Positions 25,693 through 36,274 of a stretch of DNA of 64,000 nt are shown here, one piece after another. Positions within the stretch are counted from its first letter, which is position 1. Each line of letters begins with the position of its first letter. The translations under genes and the position numbers were made by a program. Below the pieces are notes generated by a model. The model was not told where the DNA came from. It ran no database searches and worked only from the letters and a program-made list of their open reading frames with translations. The stretch comes from Rhizophagus clarus (lineage: Eukaryota; Glomeromycota; Glomeromycetes; Glomerales; Glomeraceae), in contig BLAL01000160.1 in NCBI GenBank assembly GCA_015698045.1, forward strand, positions 930,001 to 994,000, written 5' to 3'.

Positions 25693-27510
25693 ATGAATTC
25701 CAAGAAGTTAGGAGTATTAGGAGGAGGACAGTTAGGTCGTATGTTAGTAGAAGCTGCATCTCGTCTAAATATATCTGTAACAATTCTTGATAATCCAGTC
25801 GATTCACCAGCGAAACAGATTCAATCAACGTCAACTCATATTCATGGTGATTTCAAAGATCCTTTAAAGATTCAAGAACTCGCACAAAATGTTGATGTAT
25901 TAACGATAGAAATCGAACATGTTGAAGTTGAAATTTTAGAAAAATTATTTTCCGAAAAAAGTGTTGAAATACACCCACATCCTTTTACAATTCGTATTAT
26001 TCAAGATAAATTTTTACAAAAAACTCATTTATCACAAAATGAAATACCCGTTGTAGATTTCATGAATATTACTGATAGGGAATCATTAAATATTGCAGTA
26101 GAAAAATTTGGCTACCCTATAATGTTAAAATCTAAAATTTTAGCTTATGATGGTCGAGGGAATTATGTAATAAATTCTGATGATGAAATTACAAATGCAT
26201 TGAAGACTCTAGGAAATTTTAAAATTCCATTGTATGTTGAAAGATGGACACCGTTTGTTAAAGAATTGGCCGTCATGGTAATTAGAAGTGTTGATGGTGT
26301 AATAAAGAGTTATCCCGTAGTAGAAACAGTTCATAAAGAAAATATATGTCATTTAGTTATTGCTCCGGCTCAGGTTGATGGTGTTATTTTAAGTCGCGCT
26401 AAAGAAATTGCCGAAAAATCCATTCAAACTTTGAAGGGTGCTGGAATATTCGGAGTAGAAATGTTTTTGATGAAAAATGGTAAGTAATGTGGGAAGTAAA
26501 TTTTTTATGATTTTCAAAACATTTAGGTACTTAACTTTTCACGTATATAGGTCATGTATATGTTAATGAAATTGCACCGCGGCCACATAATTCTGGACAT
26601 TATACTATTGAAGCGTGTGAAACTTCACAATATGAGAATCACATTCGCAGTATATTAAATATGCCATTAGGAAGCACATCTCTTAAAGTTCCGGCAGCGG
26701 CAATGATTAATGTTCTTGGAAAATCAGAAAACATACAAGAAACTTTAGGTCCATGTGTAGAAGCTTTGACAACACCGGGAGCAACAATTCATTTATATGG
26801 AAAGAAAGAATGTAGAAAAGGAAGAAAAATGGGACATATAACAATAGTTGCAGATTCTATTTCACAACTATATAAAAGAATTAATCCAATTCTTAATATA
26901 GATGATGAAAATAGTATTTCAACGACATCATCAAAAAATATTCAACCATTGGTTGGAATTATTATGGGGAGCGATTCAGATTTGCCTACAATGAAGGCAT
27001 GCGCAGAAGTGTTGAAATCATTTGATGTACCATTTGAATTATCCATAGTGTCAGCTCATAGAACCCCAATGAGAATGGTAGAATATGCAAAAACTGCACA
27101 CGTTAGAGGATTAAAAGTTATAATTGCGGGTGCTGGCGGTGCTGCCCATTTACCTGGTATGGTTGCTGCTTTAACTCCTTTGCCTGTTATAGGTGTACCT
27201 GTTAAAGGTAAAATTTTGGATGGCGTGGATTCTCTTTATAGTATTGTTCAAATGCCCGTAAGTTGAAACTATATTATTACTTTCTTGGTGTTCTTTATAT
27301 TAACAATAATATATTTTATTACAGCGTGGAGTTCCTGTAGCAACAGTGGCAATTAACAATTCAACGAATGCAGGATTATTAGCAGTTCGTCATTTAGGTG
27401 CTTTTATACCTAGTTATTTACAAAAAGTACAAGAATTTACGGAAAGACAAGAAAGTGAAGTTTTAGCCAAAGTTGATAAATTAGATCAAGTTGGTTGGGA
27501 AAATTATTAA
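25693..27510 (+). CDS. ADE2: Phosphoribosylaminoimidazole carboxylase (PurK-PurE fusion), 559 aa
   Basis: This enzyme converts aminoimidazole ribonucleotide to carboxy-AIR in de novo purine synthesis. Exons are 25693-26479, 26551-27257 and 27325-27510. Residues 1 to about 385 are the PurK ATP-grasp part ([17 protein letters not shown] at the N-terminus, then [29 protein letters not shown] and [13 protein letters not shown]). Residues about 395-559 are the PurE mutase part ([76 protein letters not shown]). The two-domain order and the length match fungal Ade2 (yeast about 570). All expected substrate-binding motifs appear intact. Confidence 0.97.
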
Positions 27511-27753
27511 ATTAAGAAATACCTTGGAATAAAACAAGTCAAGTATATAATTTTATTGTAAAATTTGGTTTAAATTTTCATAAATTTAGAGATTATCTAA
27601 AATAAATAAATTAATTAAGTGTCATCATAGTTACATCTACTTGAAGTAAGAATGTTGAAGTTGATATGTTAAGGTACAAGCTATATAGGGAAATTTGATA
27701 TATATGTATTTATATATAAATTTAAAATTTAATTATGTACGAAATTTGGGAAT

Positions 27754-29725
27754 CTAAACCTTTTTACAAGGAAATGGTGACGATAGTTTATCCTTTTTAG
27801 GGATGTTCAACTTTATATCTGTTAGGAATATAAATGAGAGGCCAAGCATTAGTATATTAAAAATAGGTAATAATGATAAATCATTTATGAACTTACCATA
27901 AAATGGCTTGTTAAAAGGTTCAACTTTACTAATAATTTTAATAAACTTTTTTGCATCTTCTAAATTAGAATTTGATATAAATCCTGAATCTTTTGGATCC
28001 CATAGAAATCTTAGTTCCGTCAATAAATTATTATTTTTCTTTGCATATTGAGCTATAACTTGTAAATAATGTCTATTTAACATATATCTTTGAAATAATG
28101 AAATTTTCTTTAATTGAGCTTTGCATTCTTTTAAAAACATATCCAAAGTATTTATTTCAATTTTAAAATCAATTCCTAGATGAACCACAGAATCTGGAAT
28201 GGATTTTGCAATTTTATTCCAATAATCTTTTGAATAATTAGAAGGTTCTGAATTTTCGTTATCTATCTTTAACAAAAATTGTTCAAGTGGTAAAGGAGGA
28301 AGTAAAACTGAAAGTAAATCAGGAATTAAATCAAAATGAAATGTAAAGTATACGGATAAATGTGTAATATTAGGACAAAATTTTACGAGTGTTTTAATAA
28401 TATCAGGAGTTGTATGAGATAAGGTTAATGTTTTTAAATGCCTATTTGTCATTTTGATTATTTGAATGAAATAATTCGTTATCTCAGGAGCATCAAAAGA
28501 AATAGCTTCACACGTGTAAAAATTATTTATACTTAATTCTTTACTTTCCAATTCATCATTCATGGGTATAATGCTGGAATCATATTTAGATAATTCTAAT
28601 AATTCCAATGTAACTAAATTCGTGCATTCGCTTAATCCTTTTATCAATTCTTTAAAATTACACATTCCGTAAATTCTAACATGTTTTAAACTTCTTTGTT
28701 GACTTTTACAAATTCTATAAATTTCAAATTCTTCATACGTCCAAAACTCATTGATTCCCAATACTTCTAAATTTTTTTGTTCCTCTATAAATTCCACTAA
28801 AACTTTTCCAATTTTTGGTAATCGACGTTCTTCATGTTCAATATTTATTTCTAACCATCTTAAATTCTTCACAAATTTCTTCATATTTTCAAACATTTCT
28901 ACAATCCTATCAATAAGTAAATTTTTATCAAAATTTCTTTCCAATTTATAATGAAAATCAAAATTTACTAATTGTGATAAATCATTATTGAGATATATTA
29001 TATTTTTACTAATAACGTAATTTGAAGTAATTATATCATCATATTCAATAATTAAATGTTGTAATCCACTATCACCACATTCTCTTAACAACATATTAGA
29101 AACTATTTCACTTGCTAAGTTAACGATAGAATAATTAACGGGTATATCTTTATAAATTTTATTTAATTCTACAATTAATGAATCAGAAAAGAAATCTTCA
29201 TTATTATTATTTCGTAAATAAGATATCCAATGTAAAATTGATAATCTAAAATGTTTCAAATTAAAAACACGTATATAATCCAGATAATTATATGTTGTTG
29301 TGATTTTAGAATTACTTAATTCATAGCATGATAAATTGAGTTTTAATTCGGATTTTTCCTGTTCAGAAAGAAAAGAAAGTAAAGTTCGAATTAAAAGAAC
29401 GGAATTTTTTGCTTTCAAAGATACATCAAAAGGACAACTCCATAGAAAAATTAATGAAATATGACACCATGTTTTGTTTATTTGAAGGAATTTGCAGAGA
29501 GGTGAACGACAATATTGAAAGTTTTGCAAGATTTGATAAATAACATCAGAAGGTAATTGTGGCATTTCTGAAGAAGTAATTGGAGCTTCAAAATTCCAAG
29601 ACGATGTCAAATTTCCCGATTGTTCTTCTGACTCAGTCTAAAAGTGTTTATTAAAAATTAATATTTAATCATAATATATGATATGAAAAATAAAGATTTA
29701 CCAATAAAAGACTAGAGATATCCAT
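27754..29725 (-). CDS. F-box protein with LRR-like C-terminus, 635 aa
   Basis: F-box proteins recruit substrates to SCF (Skp1-Cul1) ubiquitin ligases. Two exons: 29725-29702, encoding only MDISSLLL, and 29637-27754. The F-box lies at about residues 33-77 (MPQLPSDVIYQILQNF, then INKTWCHISLIFLWSCPFDV). The remainder is a long irregular leucine-rich solenoid, for example NLEVLGINEFWTYEEFEIY, CTNLVTLELLELSKYD, HLKTLTLSHTTPDIIKTL and CPNITHLSVYF. A hydrophobic segment (LLPIFNILMLGLSFIFL) lies near the C-terminus; whether it spans a membrane is uncertain. It diverges from folliculin with 157 bp between starts. Substrate unknown. Confidence 0.85.
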
Positions 29726-29882
29726 TATAAAGAAGAAAAACTGCGTAACATGCCATGAAGTCAGGAGTAAATATGTTTGTTGATTATCATGTGTACATCA
29801 GTAAGTCAGTAGATCGTGATCGACATTATTATTTTTTTTTTTTTTTATCGCGCTCTCTTTATCATATGCCTGTTCTTACACG
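29726..29882. promoter_or_regulatory. Compact divergent promoter of F-box gene and folliculin
   Basis: Only 157 bp separate the two ATGs. The spacer contains a 14-nt poly-T tract near 29833-29846 and the short GC-containing stretch CGCGCTC. Both transcription units must start within it. Confidence 0.5.
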
Positions 29883-32176
29883 ATGAATGCAATCGTGTCT
29901 CTTGTACACTTTTGCGAAGTTGATGGTCCAAGTGTAATTTTTTGTACACAGGCCTTTCATGCTAATTCTGTTGAAGATACCTCAGATGAGCTTTCTGTAA
30001 GTAATGGAGGAAAATCCCCTTCAACAGACCAAACACATTCGGATAGTTCCAAAGAAATATTATCGAATAAAAAAGAATCTTCTATAAACATTAGTAGACC
30101 TGCACCAGCATATTGTGCATCTTGTGCATTTTCATTGCCTCCTTTGGATACACTAAGTGATGCGAAAAAAATTTGTAATTCCGAAATAAAAGGTTTCAAA
30201 ACTCGAGACGAAGAAAATCCATTAGTATCTTATAAGGGTTCCCGATATCCGCAAGATCAGCAATTATATGCTGCTGTAAGACAGGCTTGTGTAAGAAGGT
30301 AACATATAGGTAATTCTTATATTTTCTGTATTCTTAAGTCTAAAGTTTTAATTATATAATTTCAAGTCTGAGCTGCGAATTCTGTCAAGGAAGAGAAGGA
30401 CCGGTCTTATTTGGAGACGATAAAAATGGTTATGTCTTGAGTTATATGTTCAAGATTAAAGATAGCCAGGCGAGAGGTTCTCAGAGATGGTACAGTTTCA
30501 CATTTTTGATGACAGATAGAGTGTATCTGGTTGAGTCCTGGCCGTTTTTAGTAAGGTAGAATTTTAATTTTTTTTTTGTTATATTTCGTTCGTTAACGGG
30601 AATAACTTGACACTTTTTATCTTTATATACATAATTATTTCATTTATTGTTATTTTAATTTTGTTTGATTGTTTTAAGTAAGTTCCGTGCATTAGCAATC
30701 AGCATTCAAACAAAAGCAAGTCAGATTTTCGAAAAAGAAAATGCAACAAAAGAGGAGAGAAACGATGGAACATTTTTAACACGTTCTGGTCCACTTTCTC
30801 CTACATCTCCGGGTTTGTAAACAATAGTTTGTATGATATTTTTGATATAATTCAGTTAATTTAATTTAATTTTATTAGATCAATTTCTTCGGCGCAGAGC
30901 AAATCAGCCATTACGATCACTGGTCGATTTATTAAGATCAAAGGTTGATTTATATCAAAAAAAAATTTGTTGGAAATTCATCGAATTACGTTTCTTGTTT
31001 GTCTGATAAATTTTTAATACTGTCAAAAAAAGGACTTTTTTGTTCAACTACATGCAAATTTCAGTTGGATTTTAAAAGCTTGTGGCATGCGTTTGCAAGA
31101 AAAGCACGTGAAACTAGTATGTAATTTTTTTTTTTTTTTTTTGAGAAAAAAAAATTTAAATTAACTTGTATTTTTTATATTTAGTTTTCAAATTCTATCG
31201 CTGTTTCATCAAAAACTATAATGTTACTTGATCCAAATGTAACTTACAAGTTCCCTTCTTTCGAATTCAATCGTTCGGACGAAACTAGAATTGAGGATTT
31301 GAAAGCTTTATACTATATTTTGGGTTTAGATGCTTTTAGAAAACTAATTCTAAATTTTGTCATGGGCAATCAATTAGTTATCAAAGGAAATGATTCAAAA
31401 ATTGTTCAATCCGTTATCTCTATTTTGAAGGTTAATAATATTATAATAATTATTGCTCATTTTGTAATAATTCTCTTATTTATTTTTATTATAATTATTT
31501 GGAAATAGGATCTAGTACCAAGTGAATGTTGTTCAATAATAGAAAATGAAAATAATTATCAGCCAATATCAATATGTAATATTCTTGGGCTAAGTGCAAC
31601 AGTACAAATCCCAAATGATGTTAACAAATCAACTCTGTGCTTATTTTATATCCTTAAATTATTGAATACCTTTTTTTAAAGTAGTTGAACCATTTTATAT
31701 TTTATTATTTCTTAACTTTTGCAAACATATTTCACGAGACTGTAATAAATCACCTAAAGATGACAAGGCTATGACGAACGCATTTGAGTTTGATTTACAG
31801 TATGGCATTGATGATAAAGATAATAAACGGACATACTCTGCACCTAGTTCGTTTATTAATCAATTGACAGGAATTATGAAATTAAATTTACCAAGAGAAT
31901 TAATGAATACAAGAATGATAATTTTCAAAGAACAATGGTCAAGGTAATTCTTTTTTTTTTTTTTTGTAATTATTTTTTAAAGTTATTTACTTTATTATGT
32001 CTCTACTTAGTAAAGCAAAGCAATTCCTTAGATTTATTAAAGGTAATAATGAAGGAGAAAATACTCTAGAAAACATGGAATTAACTAAACAAATAGAATT
32101 TATTAAATTTCTTGATATCAATGAGAATGATTTACCAATCATAAAATTTTGGGCAGGTTGTTTGAAGGCCACTTAA
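29883..32176 (+). CDS. Folliculin / Lst7, 563 aa, 9 exons
   Basis: Folliculin (yeast Lst7) pairs with FNIP/Lst4 as a GAP for Rag/Gtr GTPases at the lysosome or vacuole, controlling TORC1. Exons start at 29883, 30367, 30679, 30879, 31033, 31185, 31509, 31682 and 32011. The N-terminal longin part has [32 protein letters not shown] and [20 protein letters not shown]. The catalytic arginine of human FLCN (R164) is retained at about R175 in [13 protein letters not shown]. The DENN-like part has [35 protein letters not shown] and [14 protein letters not shown]. The end ([20 protein letters not shown]) matches the FLCN C-terminus. The junction between exons 7 and 8 (31639-31681) lacks a GT donor that keeps frame; see findings. 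Confidence 0.92.
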
Positions 32177-33141
32177 AAAATATTCGTAATGGATCCATGT
32201 ATTTTTATTTTTTATTATTATTTTCCACTTTGTGCTGAATAGTTGTACTAATAGTATTAGAAATCATTTTTTGTACTTTAATTATTTTAGATTAAGTTTC
32301 TATTTGTTTAGATTATGGATAGATTTTGTTTTGTAAGATTTTCTTTTATAGATAGAGAACTTTATTTATGATTTTTATTAGATATTTATTAGATCAGAAT
32401 TTATATCTACTAAAGAATAATTTTCTTGGTCTTTTTTTTTAATTCAACCAATCAATAATTTTTTATACTAATTTTTATTTAATTTGAATATTAACAGTTT
32501 TACAAGTCTCATTTCTGATTAGGACTTGGTCATCAAAGTTTTACAAGCACACATTAAATAGATGAGTTGATTAGTATTGCCTTATTCTGATTTAAGTGTG
32601 CCAGATGACGATTAAGAACATAGAAGATAACTATATTTATATATATATTCCATTTTAAAATTTCTAAAAATGCGCAAATATCAAGCAAGCATAAATTGAA
32701 TACTCAAGATTATGAAAAGTATTTAACAATAGTTAATTAATTAAAGAAAATGTTTTGAGGAGGACAAATATACAATTTAGAATTATACATAAATTTCACC
32801 AATTGCTAAAAGGCGTATGCATACTGTATAACACCTACAAATAATAGTCCCATAACTTGATCGTACAATTGAATCTTTCACTGGATCTTTTCACCTTAAT
32901 CTACATGAAAATTACAAGTTTAACAAATTTTTTGTTCACATACTTTTTAACTAGAAAGAATAAACTAGGTATAATGGTTATTAGTTTGCCTATTTCATGT
33001 GATCTCAAATAAAATTTTCCATGCGTCGGAAAAAAAGATAAATATTTCATTTGATAATCAAGCCAATCAAAAAGTCCACTCATAAGGAATACTTAAGATC
33101 CGAAACTTCAATGCATAAGGCTATAAAAGATCTAATATGAT
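32177..33141. other. Spacer between folliculin and first LRR/coiled-coil gene
   Basis: About 965 bp of AT-rich sequence without a gene. The last 150 bp upstream of the next gene contain CATGTGATCTCAAATAA (32996-33012), which recurs upstream of the 46.6-kb paralogue. Confidence 0.5.
32996..33012 (+). promoter_or_regulatory. Candidate shared upstream element, copy 1
   Basis: CATGTGATCTCAAATAA lies 146 bp upstream of the first LRR/coiled-coil ATG. A 17-nt counterpart with two transitions (CACGTG, an E-box core, in place of CATGTG; ACC in place of ATC) lies at 46541-46557, 82 bp upstream of the second. It could be a regulatory site or simply inherited with the duplication. Confidence 0.35.
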
Positions 33142-34050
33142 ATGATGAAGGCTCAACAATGGATAAACGAAATGTTTCCTTCTCAGGCAGGCAAAGAGAA
33201 AGTAAAGAAGCTATATATTCGTATAAATGGAGGAACCGACATAATCAGTCAGTCAAACTACGAATTTTTTAACGCTAAGTTAGAAGGCGAATTAGATCTT
33301 AACGAATTTAAAAATTTAGAAGATTTGAGATTTTGGGGTAACGGGACCGAACAATTGCAATCGATTACTAACTTAAAGATTAACCAATGTTCTAAATTGG
33401 TAAAATTATATATTGATTGTACAAATCTTAGTGAATTAAATTTAAGCTTTAATCAGGAGATTACGTCGTTTACAATTCAAGGGTGTGTTAATTTACTTAA
33501 AATAGAAGGACTGGACAAGTTATCAACCCTCCAAGATTTAAAGATTTGGTATTTAAATTCTCAGCTTCAAACCCCCTTTGATGAGGATAATTGGAAGCAA
33601 GGACTTCAAGAATTAAGACGAAAAAAAATTCTTTCTCTTGAGCAACAATTGAAAGAACTGGCCGATATAATTTTGCCCGACATCACTTTTGATCTTGGTA
33701 AATTGAAACAAGAAATAGCAAGATTAAAATTAAATGAATTATCTCCACAAGCACGAAAGGATAAATCTGAATTAGAACAACAAATAAATTTTGCCAAAAA
33801 TAAAGTAGAAAGTAATTTTAAAAAAATAATCGATTTGCTTTTAGAAACTCAAAAACAAATCATTGGAGAAAATGATTTTCTAGTTCGAACTCAATTGACA
33901 GGACAATTAAATGCTTATTTGAGTATTTTGGAAGGAAATTTATCTAAGCAAGAATTACAAGCACTTTTAGATAAGAAAACCGATCTTGTAAAATTGGAAG
34001 AACAGATAGATAATCTTCAACAAACAACAAACCAAAATTCATTAAAATGA
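33142..34050 (+). CDS. LRR/coiled-coil family protein, copy A, 302 aa
   Basis: An intronless open frame. Residues 1-40 (KAQQWINEMFPSQAGKEKVK) precede irregular leucine-rich repeats: LEGELDLNEFKNLEDLRFW, LKINQCSKLVKLYIDC, LSELNLSFNQEITSFTI and CVNLLKIEGLDKLSTLQDLK. Residues about 160-302 are charged and heptad-like (LRRKKILSLEQQLKEL, LGKLKQEIARLKLNEL, LEEQIDNLQQ), so a long coiled coil is expected. There is no signal peptide or membrane segment. The start could be either of two consecutive Met codons. It is a close paralogue of the gene at 46623, with decayed relatives at 34285, 47800 and 48766. LRR proteins with this DL-x-x-F-x-NL-x-x-L style appear typical of Rhizophagus genomes. Function unknown; a protein-binding role is only an inference from the fold. 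Confidence 0.8.
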   Translation: MMKAQQWINEMFPSQAGKEKVKKLYIRINGGTDIISQSNYEFFNAKLEGELDLNEFKNLEDLRFWGNGTEQLQSITNLKINQCSKLVKLYIDCTNLSELNLSFNQEITSFTIQGCVNLLKIEGLDKLSTLQDLKIWYLNSQLQTPFDEDNWKQGLQELRRKKILSLEQQLKELADIILPDITFDLGKLKQEIARLKLNELSPQARKDKSELEQQINFAKNKVESNFKKIIDLLLETQKQIIGENDFLVRTQLTGQLNAYLSILEGNLSKQELQALLDKKTDLVKLEEQIDNLQQTTNQNSLK

Positions 34051-34284
34051 ACTGCCACTCAATATTTGAATAATTCTAGCTCGATTAACTTTATTAATAA
34101 CTAATAATAGAAGTACAATGATTAACTTTTGACATATTTAGATAATCTAATGCCTGATACATTGAAGTTAGCATTAAACGGATTAAAAAGCGTCCGTCTT
34201 TTTGTTGTTAATATGAGATTAGTAATTTAGCAATAGCTTGAAACTTTTAAGCATAAGATTATAATAAATCAAACTAATAAAACA

Positions 34285-34820
34285 GGTTTAACAACGACAG
34301 AGAAAGTAAAGAAACTATGCATTTCAATCAATCAATCAAACTACGAATTTCTTAGTAGGCGAATTAGACCTTAACGGATTTAAAAATTTAAAAGATTTGT
34401 CATTTGGGATTACGGACTAGTAATTACCCAACTTAAAAATTAACCGATATTCTGAATTGCAAAAATTAGGGATTGATTGTGTAAGTATCGATAAATTGTT
34501 TGAAGTAATTGATAGTCAAGATGATTTTACTTAGCATTATTTTTGATCTTGAGAAACTAGAACAAGATATTAAGATTAAATGAATTAATCACAGAAGTAC
34601 AAAAGAAAAAATCCGAATTAGAATAACAAATATCAAGAATAAAATAGAAAGTAGCTTAGTAGCTTCAACTTGCTATATGAAACTCAAAAAACAAATCATT
34701 AGAAAGCATGACCCTTTAGTTCTCAAGCCCAGTTGATGGGACAATTAAATGCTTTAGTATTTTGGATGAAAGTTTATCCAAGCAAGAATTACAAGCGCTT
34801 TTAGATAACCGAGCTTCTAA
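34285..34820 (+). pseudogene. Decayed LRR/coiled-coil copy B
   Basis: The nucleotide sequence follows copy A in order, with many frameshifts, stops and deletions. Recognisable blocks are GAGAAAGTAAAGAA, then GGCGAATTAGACCTTAACGG and GGACAATTAAATGCTTTAGT, ending with AAGAATTACAAGCGCTTTTA. It starts about 235 bp after copy A ends, so this is a local duplication that has died. Confidence 0.75.
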
Positions 34821-35530
34821 GATAGACTGTGGTCGTGATCATTGTCATGTGTCTAATTAATTTCTGTTAACAGATTTTCGTCCAATACCGAGGTACAGTG
34901 TGTGACATATCGAATAAAATTTTCCGGCAATAGCATCTTCAGGTGCCAAATTATTGACGTTTGGCGCAGTATCGAGCTGACGATAAAAAATCGAAATATC
35001 TTTATTAAGCTACAAATTTATTAGCGGGTGGAATATTATAAGAACGAAGTGTACCGGTAAGTGTGAATCGGATACCTCATTTTTTTTTTATCTCGCTGCT
35101 AATCTTCACGATTCTTCATATAGGTTCGAAACTATTTCATCTCTGGGAAGTCAGACTGGATAGACGAAAATTCTATATTCCAGAATTCTAGTGTAGAAAA
35201 GAGTATGGGATGAGAATCTTGTAGTTAGCAAAGTAGATAGGTGTATAGATAGTGAAATAATTTTACTAAGAAACTTATCGGAAATGTGAGAGAGCAAAAG
35301 AAATAATTTATGCTGGGAGTCGCATTAAATAGCCTAGGATCCGCGTACTCTCTTCTTCTCTGATAGTATCATATATTTGCTTGTATATATTCTGAAGATT
35401 AATAAAGTATCGCCCACGTTCCAGTCGAAAACCTATTTGTATAAAAATAAATTTAAACGTAAAATCGTGAGAAAACGTTGCAAAAAAAGGAGCGCCTCTG
35501 CGTGGACGGTAATAACCGCTTAAGAGTGAA

Positions 35531-35678
35531 GAGCAAGAACGGGGGTTTAGGCCGGAGAAAAACACTCGTTACCACGCAAAATGCTGCTGAAAGAATGGCT
35601 AGCTCAAAAGCAGCACGGGCATATATGCCATGAAGCAGAATGTAGAGCAAGAACGGGGGTTTAGGCCGGAGAAAAACA
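35531..35678. repeat. 34-bp direct repeat, period 114 bp
   Basis: An identical 34-nt sequence starting GAGCAAGAACGGGGGTTTAG occurs at 35531-35564 and 35645-35678. The 80 bp between the copies, and the flanks, share short words such as GCTAGC and CAGCA. It is unusually GC-rich for this window. It may be part of a mobile-element terminus. Confidence 0.7.
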
Positions 35679-35979
35679 TTCTGAAGCACAGCAGGAGAGC
35701 TAGCCAAAGCTGTATGAGAGAGAGCTTGAGAGAGTACACGTTGAAGCTTTTTATTTCTGCGATCTGTGTAACCTCCTTGTGTTACTTTCTTGAGTCGCGT
35801 ATATGGACTAATGGAATTTGATTATTGAATTAAATTTACGCAGTATGGAAGCAGCTGAAGCGTAATGTTGTAAATTGTAATACAAAAAATGATTTCGTCA
35901 TGACAAGAGTCTATTAAGTCTATAAACAGTTTTTATTTTCGGACACGTAATTATTTTAGTAAAAAATTAATGTCACATA

Positions 35980-36165
35980 AGGCCTGTTCATGTCCGGTCG
36001 GTCAAATTTTTCGGTTGGATCTTGTTTGTACAACACGAACTAAACTCAAACTTTTGACTCTACTTTTTTTAGCGTTATTAAGTGACGAATAAACCGACCT
36101 AAATATGCTCAATCTGGGTTCAGCGAATTTTTAGTGGTAATACAAATAAGACATCAAACAGGCCT
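35980..36165. mobile_element. MITE-like element, 186 bp, with terminal inverted repeats
   Basis: The left end reads AGGCCTGTTCATGTC; the reverse complement of the right end reads AGGCCTGTTTGATGTC. Both ends are flanked by ATA (35977-35979 and 36166-36168), consistent with a 3-bp target-site duplication (or 2-bp TA). An internal GGTCGGT near 35996 pairs with ACCGACC near 36093. There is no coding capacity. The structure fits a non-autonomous DNA transposon; the superfamily is not resolved. Confidence 0.65.
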
Positions 36166-36274
36166 ATAGTTAATTCCGTCTGCAATTATGATTGGCTACT
36201 GATTATCGAAAAAATTCCAATTTATTATAAAAATGGAATCTCTGCGGTCATTACGCGATTAACGCATATGGATT

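Larger units (their letters stand above)
34821..36274. other. Repeat-bearing spacer upstream of orphan gene
   Basis: No gene is supportable. Compared with its surroundings the part from about 35320 to 35800 is GC-richer and contains a 34-bp direct repeat (separate entry). A MITE follows at 35980-36165. Open frames here on both strands overlap the repeats and show no protein-like pattern. Confidence 0.5.

Noticed and set aside
35308..35821. Open frames on both strands with a repeated FLRPKPPFLL motif
   Set aside because: The repeated peptide merely reflects the 34-bp direct DNA repeat, and there is no other coding signal.
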